Shown: piece after piece, positions 40,296 through 48,077 of the stretch | How positions within the stretch are numbered: the first letter of the stretch is position 1 | How the letters are laid out: the number at the start of each line of letters is the position of its first letter | Origin: Streptomyces griseoviridis | GTDB taxonomy: Bacteria > Actinomycetota > Actinomycetes > Streptomycetales > Streptomycetaceae | Length of the DNA stretch: 64,000 bases | Assembly: GCA_014649155.1 (NCBI GenBank) | Contig: BMSM01000022.1 | Span: 1 to 64,000, forward strand | Direction: 5' to 3' | Program-made: the position numbers and the translations under genes | The notes under the pieces: generated by a model | What the model saw: only the letters and a program-made list of their open reading frames with translations | Told to the model about the DNA's origin: nothing | The model's database searches: none

Positions 40296-41632
40296 GCCTC
40301 GTCCCCGGACGCCAGGGCCACCGGCAGGAAGACCGCCACCTCGTAGCCGCCCTCCCCGGTCGGTCCCGCCGTCATCTCGCCGTTCAGCATCGACACCCGT
40401 TCCCGCATGCCGGTGATGCCGTGGCCGGCGCCCGGTGACGGCTTGACCAGGGCGGGCGCGGGGACCGGGCCGTTGACGATCCGCAGGCCCAGGCCGCCGA
40501 GGACGTAGGACACCTCCACGCGGGCCGACGCGCCCGGTGCGTGCCGCAGCGTGTTGCTCAGGGCCTCCTGGACGATGCGGTACGCCGACAGCTCCACGCC
40601 GGGAGGCAGTTCGCGTACCGCGCCGGTGACCGCCTTGTCGACCGGCAGGCCCGCGTCCCGCACGTTGGCGAGGAGCGCGTCCAGGTCGGCGAGGGTGGGC
40701 TGCGGGGCGTCGGGGGCCTCGTAGTCCTCGGCGCGGACGACACCGAGGACGCGGCGGAGTTCGGTGAGGGCGGCCACCGCGTTCTCCCGGATGGTGGCGA
40801 AGGCCCGCTCCAGTTCCGGCGGCGGGTTCTCCACCCGGTAGGGCGCCGCCTCGGCCTGGATGGCGACCACCGACATGTGGTGGGCGACCACGTCGTGCAG
40901 CTCGCGGGCGATGGTGGTGCGTTCCTCCAGCAGCGTGCGCCGGGACCGTTCCCGCGCCGTCACCGTCCGCTGGGCGGTGACCTCCTGCCGGGCCTCCCGG
41001 CGGACCTGCCGTACGGCGACCACCAGCAGGACCATCGCGGTGAGCACCAGCAGCGGGGCGCTGTTGGAATTCTGGTACTCCCCACCGAGCAGGGTGTCGG
41101 CACCGAGGCTGTAGACGGCGGTGAGCAGCCACATCCAGGCCGCCGTCCGGGGCCGGGTCCGCAACGCCACCAGCGTCAGCACGATCAGGTGGCAGGCGAA
41201 ACTGCCGGGCGACCAGGGCCAGTCGTCCCACCGCTCGGAGAAGAGCACGACGAACGGGGCCGCCGCCCACGACACCCAGAAGGCACCGACCGGCCGCACC
41301 AGCGTGAGCAGGACGGGCACCAGGGCGAGGAGGGCGTTGAAGAGTTCCAGGGCCTCGCTTCCCTGTGTCGTCCCGGCGAAGGAGAAGGCCATCGCGATCA
41401 GGCCGGCGGCCACCACCACGGCGTGCGGCGTCCACTGCGCGTACTCCCGCAGCGCGCCCGGCAGCCGCCGGGTCAGTGGGCCGTCGGTGCGCATCGGGGG
41501 CAGCGGGCGGTAGGCGAAGGCGTCGTGGATCAGGTCCTGCCGCAGCCCGCGCAGGGCGTCCGCCGCGAGGCGGGCCTCCGGGCTGCGCGGCGGGGAGGAC
41601 GGTATACGGGTCGTCTCGGTCACGTACAGCAC
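40292..41632 (-). CDS. sensor histidine kinase (NarL-system type)
   Basis: The product has 446 residues from GTG 41632 (GTG 41623 is an alternative). About five hydrophobic segments (roughly 70-220) form the membrane part, with very short exterior loops. The dimerisation/phosphorylation box is ARELHDVVAHHMSVV, with the phosphorylated histidine in ELHD. The HATPase_c domain follows, ending in GHGITGMRERVSMLNG. It pairs with the response regulator downstream. The lack of an exterior sensor domain suggests a signal within the membrane, as in other such kinases. Confidence 0.93.
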   Translation of the reverse strand: MLYVTETTRIPSSPPRSPEARLAADALRGLRQDLIHDAFAYRPLPPMRTDGPLTRRLPGALREYAQWTPHAVVVAAGLIAMAFSFAGTTQGSEALELFNALLALVPVLLTLVRPVGAFWVSWAAAPFVVLFSERWDDWPWSPGSFACHLIVLTLVALRTRPRTAAWMWLLTAVYSLGADTLLGGEYQNSNSAPLLVLTAMVLLVVAVRQVRREARQEVTAQRTVTARERSRRTLLEERTTIARELHDVVAHHMSVVAIQAEAAPYRVENPPPELERAFATIRENAVAALTELRRVLGVVRAEDYEAPDAPQPTLADLDALLANVRDAGLPVDKAVTGAVRELPPGVELSAYRIVQEALSNTLRHAPGASARVEVSYVLGGLGLRIVNGPVPAPALVKPSPGAGHGITGMRERVSMLNGEMTAGPTGEGGYEVAVFLPVALASGDEA

Positions 41633-41700
41633 CGTAGGGGGCGGTGCGGCACCCCGTCGTCCGCAGCGAGACGGGTTTCGCCGGGTCCGTCTCAAGTACT

Positions 41701-41801
41701 ACCGGTACTCCCCCCATACCGGTACTCCCCCGTACTACCGGCACTCCCCGAACCGCCCGCGGCACTCCCCGAACCGCCCGCGGCACTCCCCGTACCGCCC
41801 G
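41701..41801. repeat. 21-bp tandem repeats at the end of the hydrolase gene
   Basis: Three copies of cggcactccccgaaccgcccg run 41739-41759, 41760-41780 and 41781-41801. The third has one change. Looser taccggtactcccc units precede them. The array ends two bases before the stop codon of the hydrolase gene. Confidence 0.85.
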
Positions 41802-41802
41802 C

Positions 41803-42681
41803 TCACCACGCCAGCTGTGCGATCTCCTCCGCCACCACCGCGCAGGCGTCCGCCGCCGGGTCGATCAGCGGGAAGTGGCCGACGTCCTCCAGCAGGGTCA
41901 CCCCCACCACCTCCCCGGCACGGGCCGCCGCGTCGGCGTACGCCTCGGCGACCTCCTGCGGCACGTCCGCGTCGGCCCGGCCCTGCACCAGGGTGGTGGC
42001 GATACCGGTGGGCAGCAGCAGCGCCGGGTCGGCGTACGGCACCCGCTCGGCGAAGGTCTCGTCCCCGCCGAGGAACTGCCGCACCGCGCCGCCGCACACC
42101 GCCAGCGAGTCGGCGACCGCGAGGTCCGCGATCGGGGCAAGGGCGACCACGCCGCGCAGCGGCGCCGGCCGGTCGGTGCGCCAGGGAGCGTCGGCGGGCA
42201 GCAGGTGCCGGGCCGCCGCCCACAGGGCGAGGTGACCGCCCGCCGAGTGACCGGTGAGCACCGTACGGCGCGGATCGGCGTCCGGCAGGTGCTCCCGGAC
42301 CAGCGCGGGCAGCGCGTCCAGGGCCGCGGCCACGTCGTCGAGGGTCTCGGGCCAGCGCCCCGCGGCCCCGCCCCCGTCACCGCGCCGGTACTCCACGCTG
42401 GCCACCGCGAGCCCCCGGCCCGCCAGGAACCCGGCGAACGGGCTGATGTGCCGCCGGTCGTACGGACCCCGCCAGGCCCCGCCGTGCAGGACGACGACCA
42501 CGGGCGCGGGACCGCCCGGACCGGCCTGGACCCGGGGGACGTAGAAGTCGATCACCTGGTCGGGGTGGGTGCCGTAGGCGGCGGTGAGGTCGGGGGCGAC
42601 CGCAGGGTGCGCGAGGAGCGACTTCTCCTCCGCCTCGTTCCGCCCGGCGGGGGTCCCCTTTTCAGCGGCGGCGTCCGGCAT
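41803..42681 (-). CDS. alpha/beta hydrolase, probable kynurenine formamidase
   Basis: The product has 292 residues: HGGAW oxyanion motif (VVLHGGAWRG), nucleophile serine in GHSAGGH, acidic residue in QGRADADVP and histidine in DVGHFPLID. The HGGxW signature is typical of eukaryote-like arylformamidases. The kynureninase and tryptophan dioxygenase genes lie directly upstream on the same strand. Hydrolysis of N-formylkynurenine to kynurenine is therefore the likely reaction. The start is ATG 42681. Confidence 0.8.
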   Translation of the reverse strand: MPDAAAEKGTPAGRNEAEEKSLLAHPAVAPDLTAAYGTHPDQVIDFYVPRVQAGPGGPAPVVVVLHGGAWRGPYDRRHISPFAGFLAGRGLAVASVEYRRGDGGGAAGRWPETLDDVAAALDALPALVREHLPDADPRRTVLTGHSAGGHLALWAAARHLLPADAPWRTDRPAPLRGVVALAPIADLAVADSLAVCGGAVRQFLGGDETFAERVPYADPALLLPTGIATTLVQGRADADVPQEVAEAYADAAARAGEVVGVTLLEDVGHFPLIDPAADACAVVAEEIAQLAW

Positions 42682-42840
42682 GCTCCAACCTCTCAGCGGG
42701 GAAACGGTGTTGGCCGACCAGGAGATGGAAATCGGCCGCTGCCGGGACGGTACCAGGCCGGTGACGTGCACCGACACGGGGATATCACGCTGGGTGAGGA
42801 GGGTGGCCCCGCTCGCGCGCCGCCCGCCCCTCCCCGGCCC

Positions 42841-44031
42841 CTACGCGGTGCCGAGCACCTGCCCCAGCACCCGCGCCGCCCGCTCGACGTCCGCGAAGCC
42901 GACGTACAGCGGGGTGAAGCCGAACCGCAGGACGTCCGGGGCCCGGAAGTCGCCGACCACACCGCGCTCGATCAGCGTCCGCATCACCTCGCCGGCGTCC
43001 GCGCAGCGCAGCGCCACCTGGCTGGCCCGCTCGGCGTGCGCGACCGGCGTCAGGTTCTCCACCCGGCCCGCGGGCACGTACGCCTCGACGCACCGCAGGA
43101 AGAAGTCGGTCAGCGCGAGGGACTTGGCCCGCACCCGCGCGACCGGGACGTCGTCCCACACGTCGAGGGCCGCCTCCAGCGCGAGCAGCGACAGGATGTC
43201 CGGCGTGCCCACCCGCCCGCGCACGGCGCCGTCGGCCGGGGTGTACGCGGACGTCATCCCGAACGGCTCGGCGTGCGAGTTCCACCCCGGCAGCGGCGAG
43301 TCGAAGCGGCCCTGGAGACCGCGGCGGACGTACAGGTACGCGGGTGCGCCCGGGCCGCCGTTGAGGTACTTGTACGTGCACCCCACCGCCAGGTCGACGC
43401 CGTGCTCGTCCAGGCCGACCGGCAGCGCGCCCGCGCTGTGGCACAGGTCCCACACCGCGTACCCGCCCGCCGCGCGCACGGCGGCGGTGAGGCCGGGCAG
43501 GTCGTGCAGCCGGCCGGTGCGGTAGTCGACGTGGTTGAGCAGCACGGCGGCGGTGCGGCCGGTCAGCGCCGAGGGCACCTCGGCCGGGAGCACCGGCCGC
43601 AGCGTACGGCCCGTCAGCCGGGCCGCCGACGCGGCGATGTACCCGTCCGTGGGGAAGGTGGTGGCGTCGACGAGGATCTCGTCCCGCCCCTCCCCCGCCA
43701 TCCGCACGGCGGCGACCAGGGCCTTGAAGACGTTGACGCTGGTGGAGTCGCCGACGACGATCTGGCCGGGGGCCGCCCCGACCAGCGGCGCGATCCGGTC
43801 CCCGATCCGCTCGGGCGCGGTCCACCAGCCGCTCTCCTCCCAGGACCGGATGCGCAGCTCGCCCCACTGCCGGCGGACGACGTCCTCGACCCGGCCCGGC
43901 ACGTGCGCGGGCAGCGCGCCCAGCGAGTTGCCGTCCAGGTAGACGGTGTCGTCGAGGAGGAAGCGCTCCCGGACCCCGGCCAGGGGGTCCTCGGCGTCCA
44001 GTTCCCACGCGGCGCTCATCAGCTCAGACAT
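42841..44031 (-). CDS. kynU: kynureninase
   Basis: The product has 396 residues and is a fold-type-I PLP enzyme with the kynureninase pattern: YLDGNSLGALP at the N-terminus, DSTSVNVFKAL, WDLCHSAGALPV and the PLP lysine Lys221 in GCTYKYLNGGPG. It splits kynurenine to anthranilate and alanine. Its start overlaps the end of the tryptophan dioxygenase gene by 8 bp, so it is coupled. The formamidase-like gene lies 159 bp downstream. Confidence 0.96.
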   Translation of the reverse strand: MSELMSAAWELDAEDPLAGVRERFLLDDTVYLDGNSLGALPAHVPGRVEDVVRRQWGELRIRSWEESGWWTAPERIGDRIAPLVGAAPGQIVVGDSTSVNVFKALVAAVRMAGEGRDEILVDATTFPTDGYIAASAARLTGRTLRPVLPAEVPSALTGRTAAVLLNHVDYRTGRLHDLPGLTAAVRAAGGYAVWDLCHSAGALPVGLDEHGVDLAVGCTYKYLNGGPGAPAYLYVRRGLQGRFDSPLPGWNSHAEPFGMTSAYTPADGAVRGRVGTPDILSLLALEAALDVWDDVPVARVRAKSLALTDFFLRCVEAYVPAGRVENLTPVAHAERASQVALRCADAGEVMRTLIERGVVGDFRAPDVLRFGFTPLYVGFADVERAARVLGQVLGTA

Positions 44032-44839
44032 ACGACCTCGCCGTCCACAGCTCCGGGAACACGTTCTTGCGGGCCCGCTTCTCCAGCCAGGCCACCCCGG
44101 CGGAACCGCCCGTGCCGGTCTTGGCGCCCATCGCCCGGCGGGTGGCGACCAGGTGGTCGTTGCGCCAGCGCCACACCAGCTCGGCGACGTCGCTGAGCGC
44201 CTCGCCCAGTCGCGCCAGCTCGCCGTCCTGGTCCCCGGCGTACACGTCCGTCCAGGCGGCCTCGACCTCGGGCGACGGCTCGTACGGCCGGGACACGTCC
44301 CGGTGCAGCACCGTCTCCGGGATCGGGTAGCCGCGCCGGGCCAGCAGCCGGACCGCCTCGTCGTACAGGCTCGGCTCGTGCAGCGCCTTCTCCAGCTCGG
44401 CGTGGGCGCGCGGGGTGCCGCGGTGCGGGACCAGCATGGACGCGGACTTCTCGCCGAGCAGGAACTCCAGCCGGCGGTACATGGCCGACTGGAAACCGGA
44501 ACCCTCGCCGAGGGCGCCCCGGTAGGAGTTGAACTGGGCCGGGGTGAGTCCGGCGAGCGGCTTCCAGGAGGCGTTGAGCGCCTCCAGCTCCCGCACCGAC
44601 CGTTTCAGCGCGTCCTTCGCCACGCCGACGCGGTCCTCGCGCAGGGCACGGGCGGCGGTCTCCCACTCGTGGACGATGACGGTGAACCACAGCTCCATGA
44701 CCTGGCTGGTGACCAGGAAGACCATCTCGCCGGGATCGTCGGAGACGGTGTGCTGGAGGTGGGTGAGGACGTCCGCCCTGACGTAGTCCTCGTACGGCGT
44801 GCTGCCCTCGAAATCGAGGTTCGGGGCTTCCTGGGACAT
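44024..44839 (-). CDS. tryptophan 2,3-dioxygenase
   Basis: The product has 271 residues. The haem-enzyme signatures are GSGFQS (114-119, substrate loop) and the proximal histidine His229 in WRWRNDHLVATRRAMG. It opens the indole ring of L-Trp to N-formylkynurenine, the first step of the kynurenine route. It is the first gene of a dioxygenase-kynU(-formamidase) operon, with 8 bp of overlap to kynU. Confidence 0.96.
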   Translation of the reverse strand: MSQEAPNLDFEGSTPYEDYVRADVLTHLQHTVSDDPGEMVFLVTSQVMELWFTVIVHEWETAARALREDRVGVAKDALKRSVRELEALNASWKPLAGLTPAQFNSYRGALGEGSGFQSAMYRRLEFLLGEKSASMLVPHRGTPRAHAELEKALHEPSLYDEAVRLLARRGYPIPETVLHRDVSRPYEPSPEVEAAWTDVYAGDQDGELARLGEALSDVAELVWRWRNDHLVATRRAMGAKTGTGGSAGVAWLEKRARKNVFPELWTARSYV

Positions 44840-44945
44840 CGCTGTCTCCTGCGTATGTGCTTCGGGTGGCGGTCCGCCCTGCCGTTACCGGCACGGGGCC
44901 CCGGTCCCCACCGGCATACTCCGCAATCGTCCCGGGCACGCGCAA

Positions 44946-44968
44946 GGCCCGCCCCTTCGGACGGGCCC
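44946..44968 (-). terminator. stem-loop downstream of the DUF3151 gene
   Basis: ggcccgccc and ggacgggcc form a 9-bp stem with one mismatch and a short loop, 20 bp past the DUF3151 stop. It probably separates this gene from the tryptophan dioxygenase promoter. Confidence 0.5.
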
Positions 44969-44987
44969 CTAGGGGATGGGCGCGGGG

Positions 44988-45401
44988 TCAGCCGAGGACG
45001 TCGGCCGCCTCCTGCGAGGAGTCGCGCAGGAACTGCGTGCAGCGCTCGTACTCGTCCTTCTCGCCGATCGCCTGGGCGGCGCGGGCGAGGGCGTGCAGGG
45101 CGCGCAGGAAACCGCGGTTGGGCTCGTGCTCCCACGGCACCGGCCCGTGCCCCTTCCAGCCGCTCCGGCGCAGCGCGTCCAGGCCCCGGTGGTAGCCGGT
45201 CCGGGCGTACGCGTACGACTCCACGACGCCGCCCCGCTCGAAGGCGTCGTCGGCGAGCTGCGCCCAGGCCAGGGAGGACGTCGGGTACCGCGCCGCGACC
45301 TCGGCGGGCGAGGTGCCGGCGGCGAGCAGCTCGCGCGGCCCGGGGTCGTCGGGGAGGTGGGTCGGGGGCGGTCCCCCGAGCAGGTTCTCGTGAATGGCCA
45401 T
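44988..45401 (-). CDS. DUF3151-family protein
   Basis: The product has 137 residues, soluble and helical, and matches DUF3151 over its whole length (IHENLLGGPPPTHLPDDPGP, WAQLADDAFERG, AYARTGYHRGLDALRRSGW). ATG 45401 has GGGAG upstream. The family is found beside class II fructose-bisphosphate aldolase genes in actinomycetes, as here, but its function is unknown. A strong hairpin stands between it and fba. Confidence 0.92.
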   Translation of the reverse strand: MAIHENLLGGPPPTHLPDDPGPRELLAAGTSPAEVAARYPTSSLAWAQLADDAFERGGVVESYAYARTGYHRGLDALRRSGWKGHGPVPWEHEPNRGFLRALHALARAAQAIGEKDEYERCTQFLRDSSQEAADVLG

Positions 45402-45425
45402 AGCTCCCAGTCTGCGGCATGCCGA

Positions 45426-45454
45426 GGGCCCGGCACCGCGAGGGTGCCGGGCCC
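45426..45454 (-). terminator. perfect 12-bp stem-loop between fba and the DUF3151 gene
   Basis: gggcccggcacc and ggtgccgggccc pair perfectly around the loop gcgag. It lies about 85 bp after the fba stop and should end its transcript. Confidence 0.8.
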
Positions 45455-45473
45455 GTCGTACGCGAGGCGTCAC

Positions 45474-45570
45474 CGCCGGACGCGGGTGCCCGCCCGGCGC
45501 GGGGCACTGCTTGACGCGGTGCCCGCCGAGCGCGAGGCGCTACTTGATGCGGGTGCCCGCCGAGCGCAGG
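45474..45570. repeat. degenerate repeats of the fba 3' end
   Basis: The segment containing cttgatgcgggtgcccgccg, the last codons of fba (minus strand), recurs downstream as cttgacgcggtgcccgccg at about 45510-45528. It recurs more loosely as gacgcgggtgcccgcccg at about 45479-45496. The spacing is about 36 bp, suggesting tandem duplication of the gene end. Confidence 0.55.
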
Positions 45571-46571
45571 TGGCCGCAGGCCTCGACGACGCGCGCGGCC
45601 ATGCCGGCCTCGGCCAGCTTGCCCCAGGTGCGCGGGTCGTAGGTCTTCTTGTCGCCGACCTCGCCGTCGACCTTCAGGACGCCGTCGTAGTTCGCGAACA
45701 TGTGGCCGGCGACCGGACGCGTGAAGGCGTACTGGGTGTCGGTGTCGAGGTTCATCTTGACCACGCCGTTGTCCAGCGCGGTGGCGATCTCCTCGGCGGT
45801 GGAGCCGGAACCGCCGTGGAAGACGAAGTCGAACGGCTTGGAGCCGGCCTCCTGCCCGTACTTCGCGGCGACGCCCACGCTCAGCTCCTTGAGCAGTTCG
45901 GGACGGAGGACGACGTTGCCCGGCTTGTACACCCCGTGCACGTTGCCGAAGGACGCGGCGAGCAGGTAGCGGCCCTTCTCACCGAGGCCGAGCGCCTCGG
46001 CGGTGCGCAGGGCGTCGTCGACCGTGGTGTAGAGGGAGTCGTTGATCTCGTGGGAGACGCCGTCCTCCTCGCCGCCGGTCGGGGTGATCTCGACCTCGAG
46101 GATGATCTTCGCGGCGCGGGCCTGCTCCAGCAGCTCGGTGGCGATGGCGAGGTTGTCGGCCAGGGTCTCGGCGGAACCGTCCCACATGTGCGACTGGAAC
46201 AGCGGGTTCAGGCCGGCCTGGACGCGCTTGGCGGAGAGCGCCAGCAGCGGGCGCACATAGCCGTCCAGCTTGTCCTTGGGACAGTGGTCGGTGTGCAGCG
46301 CGATGTTCACGTCGTACTTCTCGGCGACGATGTGCGCGAACTCGGCCAGGGCGACCGCGCCGGTCACCATGTCCTTGTTGTGCTGGCCGCCCAGGAACTC
46401 GGCGCCGCCGGTGGAGATCTGGACGATGCCGTCGCTCTCCGCCTCCGCGAAACCGCGCAGCGCCGCGTGGAGCGTCTGGGAGGAGGTCACGTTGATGGCC
46501 GGGTAGGCGAACTTGCCTGCCTTCGCCCGGTCCAGCATCTCGTTGTAGACCTCGGGAGTTGCGATGGGCAT
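45540..46571 (-). CDS. fba: class II fructose-bisphosphate aldolase
   Basis: The product has 343 residues. The zinc and catalytic residues are visible in LHTDHCPKD (Asp95, His96), with further metal sites in EVEITPTGGEEDG and GNVHGVY, and the phosphate loop VFHGGSGS. It interconverts fructose 1,6-bisphosphate with the two trioses in glycolysis and gluconeogenesis. The start is ATG 46571. Confidence 0.97.
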   Translation of the reverse strand: MPIATPEVYNEMLDRAKAGKFAYPAINVTSSQTLHAALRGFAEAESDGIVQISTGGAEFLGGQHNKDMVTGAVALAEFAHIVAEKYDVNIALHTDHCPKDKLDGYVRPLLALSAKRVQAGLNPLFQSHMWDGSAETLADNLAIATELLEQARAAKIILEVEITPTGGEEDGVSHEINDSLYTTVDDALRTAEALGLGEKGRYLLAASFGNVHGVYKPGNVVLRPELLKELSVGVAAKYGQEAGSKPFDFVFHGGSGSTAEEIATALDNGVVKMNLDTDTQYAFTRPVAGHMFANYDGVLKVDGEVGDKKTYDPRTWGKLAEAGMAARVVEACGHLRSAGTRIK

Positions 46572-46692
46572 TGTCCGCTCCTTGTATGTGCGGGTGGGCT
46601 GTGTGGTGCGTGCTTACGGCCCTGACCTAGACCATGCGGCGCCGTGGGGCACCTGGGGCGACGTCATCGTCGGCCCCATCTTCCCAGACGGC

Positions 46693-47241
46693 TCAGTCGA
46701 GGCCCAGCTCGTCCTTGGAGAAGGCGTACCGGTACGGCACCCCGGCGCCCTCCTGGATCTTCTCGGCGGCGCCGGTCGCGCGGTCCACGATGGTGGCGAC
46801 GGCGACCACCTCGGCGCCGGCCTCGCGCACCGCCTCGACCGCGGTGAGCGGGGAGCCGCCCGTGGTGGAGGTGTCCTCGACGACCAGCACCCGGCGGCCG
46901 GCGATGTCCGGGCCCTCGACGCGGCGCTGCATGCCGTGCGCCTTGGCGGCCTTGCGGACGACGAACGCGTCGAGGCGCCGGCCGCGCGCGGCGGCGGCGT
47001 GCAGCATGCTCGCGGCGACCGGGTCGGCGCCCATGGTCAGCCCGCCCACCGCGTCGAAGTCGAGGTCCTCGGTCAGGTCGAGCAGCACCTGCCCGACCAG
47101 CGGCGCGGCCTCGCCGTCCAGGGTGACGCGGCGCAGGTCGACGTAGTAGTCCGCCTCCAGCCCCGAGGAGAGGGTCACCTTGCCGTGCACCACGGCCTTG
47201 TCCTTGATCTGCTGCAGCAGCGCGCCACGTACGTCACTCAT
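46693..47241 (-). CDS. pyrE: orotate phosphoribosyltransferase
   Basis: The product has 182 residues. The PRPP-binding motif VLVVEDTSTTGGSPLTAV is canonical, and the catalytic loop is VRKAAKAHGMQRRVEG. It joins orotate to PRPP, giving OMP in pyrimidine synthesis. It lies 120 bp upstream of fba on the same strand and 10 bp after the epimerase-like gene, so it is probably co-transcribed with the latter. Confidence 0.95.
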   Translation of the reverse strand: MSDVRGALLQQIKDKAVVHGKVTLSSGLEADYYVDLRRVTLDGEAAPLVGQVLLDLTEDLDFDAVGGLTMGADPVAASMLHAAAARGRRLDAFVVRKAAKAHGMQRRVEGPDIAGRRVLVVEDTSTTGGSPLTAVEAVREAGAEVVAVATIVDRATGAAEKIQEGAGVPYRYAFSKDELGLD

Positions 47242-47251
47242 GGGGGCCAGC

Positions 47252-48043
47252 TTAGAGGCGCCGCCAGCTCCAGGTCGTCGTCGCCTCCAGCGGCTCCACG
47301 GGCGTGACCAGGCGCGGGAGGGTGTTCAGCCCGTTGGGCGGGCCGGTCTGCGGCTCCACGCAGACGGCGGCCTCCTGCTCGTCGTAGACCACGACCCACT
47401 GCTCGCGGCTGGTCACCTTCAGTTCGAGCCGCTCCGGCCAGGTGAGGGTGACGTCGACGCCGTCGGGCATGCCGAAGCAGTCGTCCCAGGGGCCGGGGCG
47501 GGGGTCGATCCGGTTGCCGGTGGGGAGGTGGTCGGCGCCGCGCTCCTCCTGCCAGGCGGCGTCGAAGGCGATCTCGACGCCGGTCCCGCCGTCGAGGGTC
47601 CGGTTGAACCAGGGGTGCCAGCCGAGCTGCGCCGGGAAGGAGGAGCCGTACGTCTCGACGGCCAGGGTGAGCGTCAGCGCGTCCGGGGCGAGCGCGACGA
47701 CCTGGGTGAGCTTGGCCGGGTAGGGCCAGGGGTCACCGAGGTCGTACGTGAGGACCGCCTCGTCGGCGGTGGCGCGGGCGGTGACCCAGGCGCCGTCGCG
47801 GGCGGGCCCGTGGATGGCGTGCGGCGCGGAGTTCAGCGGCATCTGGTGGACGGTGGCGCCGTCCCGGAAGCGGCCGTCGCGGATGCGGCCGACCCAGGGG
47901 GCCATCGGGAAGCAGCCGTACCGGTCGCCTTGGCGGAGCAGCTCCACGCCGTCGACGCGCAGCGAGCCGATCCGGCCGCCGTTGCCGGGCCGTACGGTGG
48001 CCTCCGCGTCGCCCGCCCTCAGAGTGATCTCTTCGTTGCTCAC
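47252..48043 (-). CDS. aldose 1-epimerase-like (galactose mutarotase) protein
   Basis: The product has 263 residues with the galactose-mutarotase-like beta-sandwich: GGRIGSLRVDGVELL, FPMAPWVGRIRDGRF with the substrate arginine, APHAIHGPARDGAW with the first catalytic histidine, and LGWHPWFNRTLDG with the second. The catalytic glutamate is likely the one in VCVEPQTGPPNGLN. It interconverts sugar anomers; the sugar is unknown. It precedes pyrE by 10 bp. Confidence 0.9.
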   Translation of the reverse strand: MSNEEITLRAGDAEATVRPGNGGRIGSLRVDGVELLRQGDRYGCFPMAPWVGRIRDGRFRDGATVHQMPLNSAPHAIHGPARDGAWVTARATADEAVLTYDLGDPWPYPAKLTQVVALAPDALTLTLAVETYGSSFPAQLGWHPWFNRTLDGGTGVEIAFDAAWQEERGADHLPTGNRIDPRPGPWDDCFGMPDGVDVTLTWPERLELKVTSREQWVVVYDEQEAAVCVEPQTGPPNGLNTLPRLVTPVEPLEATTTWSWRRL

Positions 48044-48077
48044 GCCCTGACCCTACTGGCGACCCGGCTTCCGGGGC

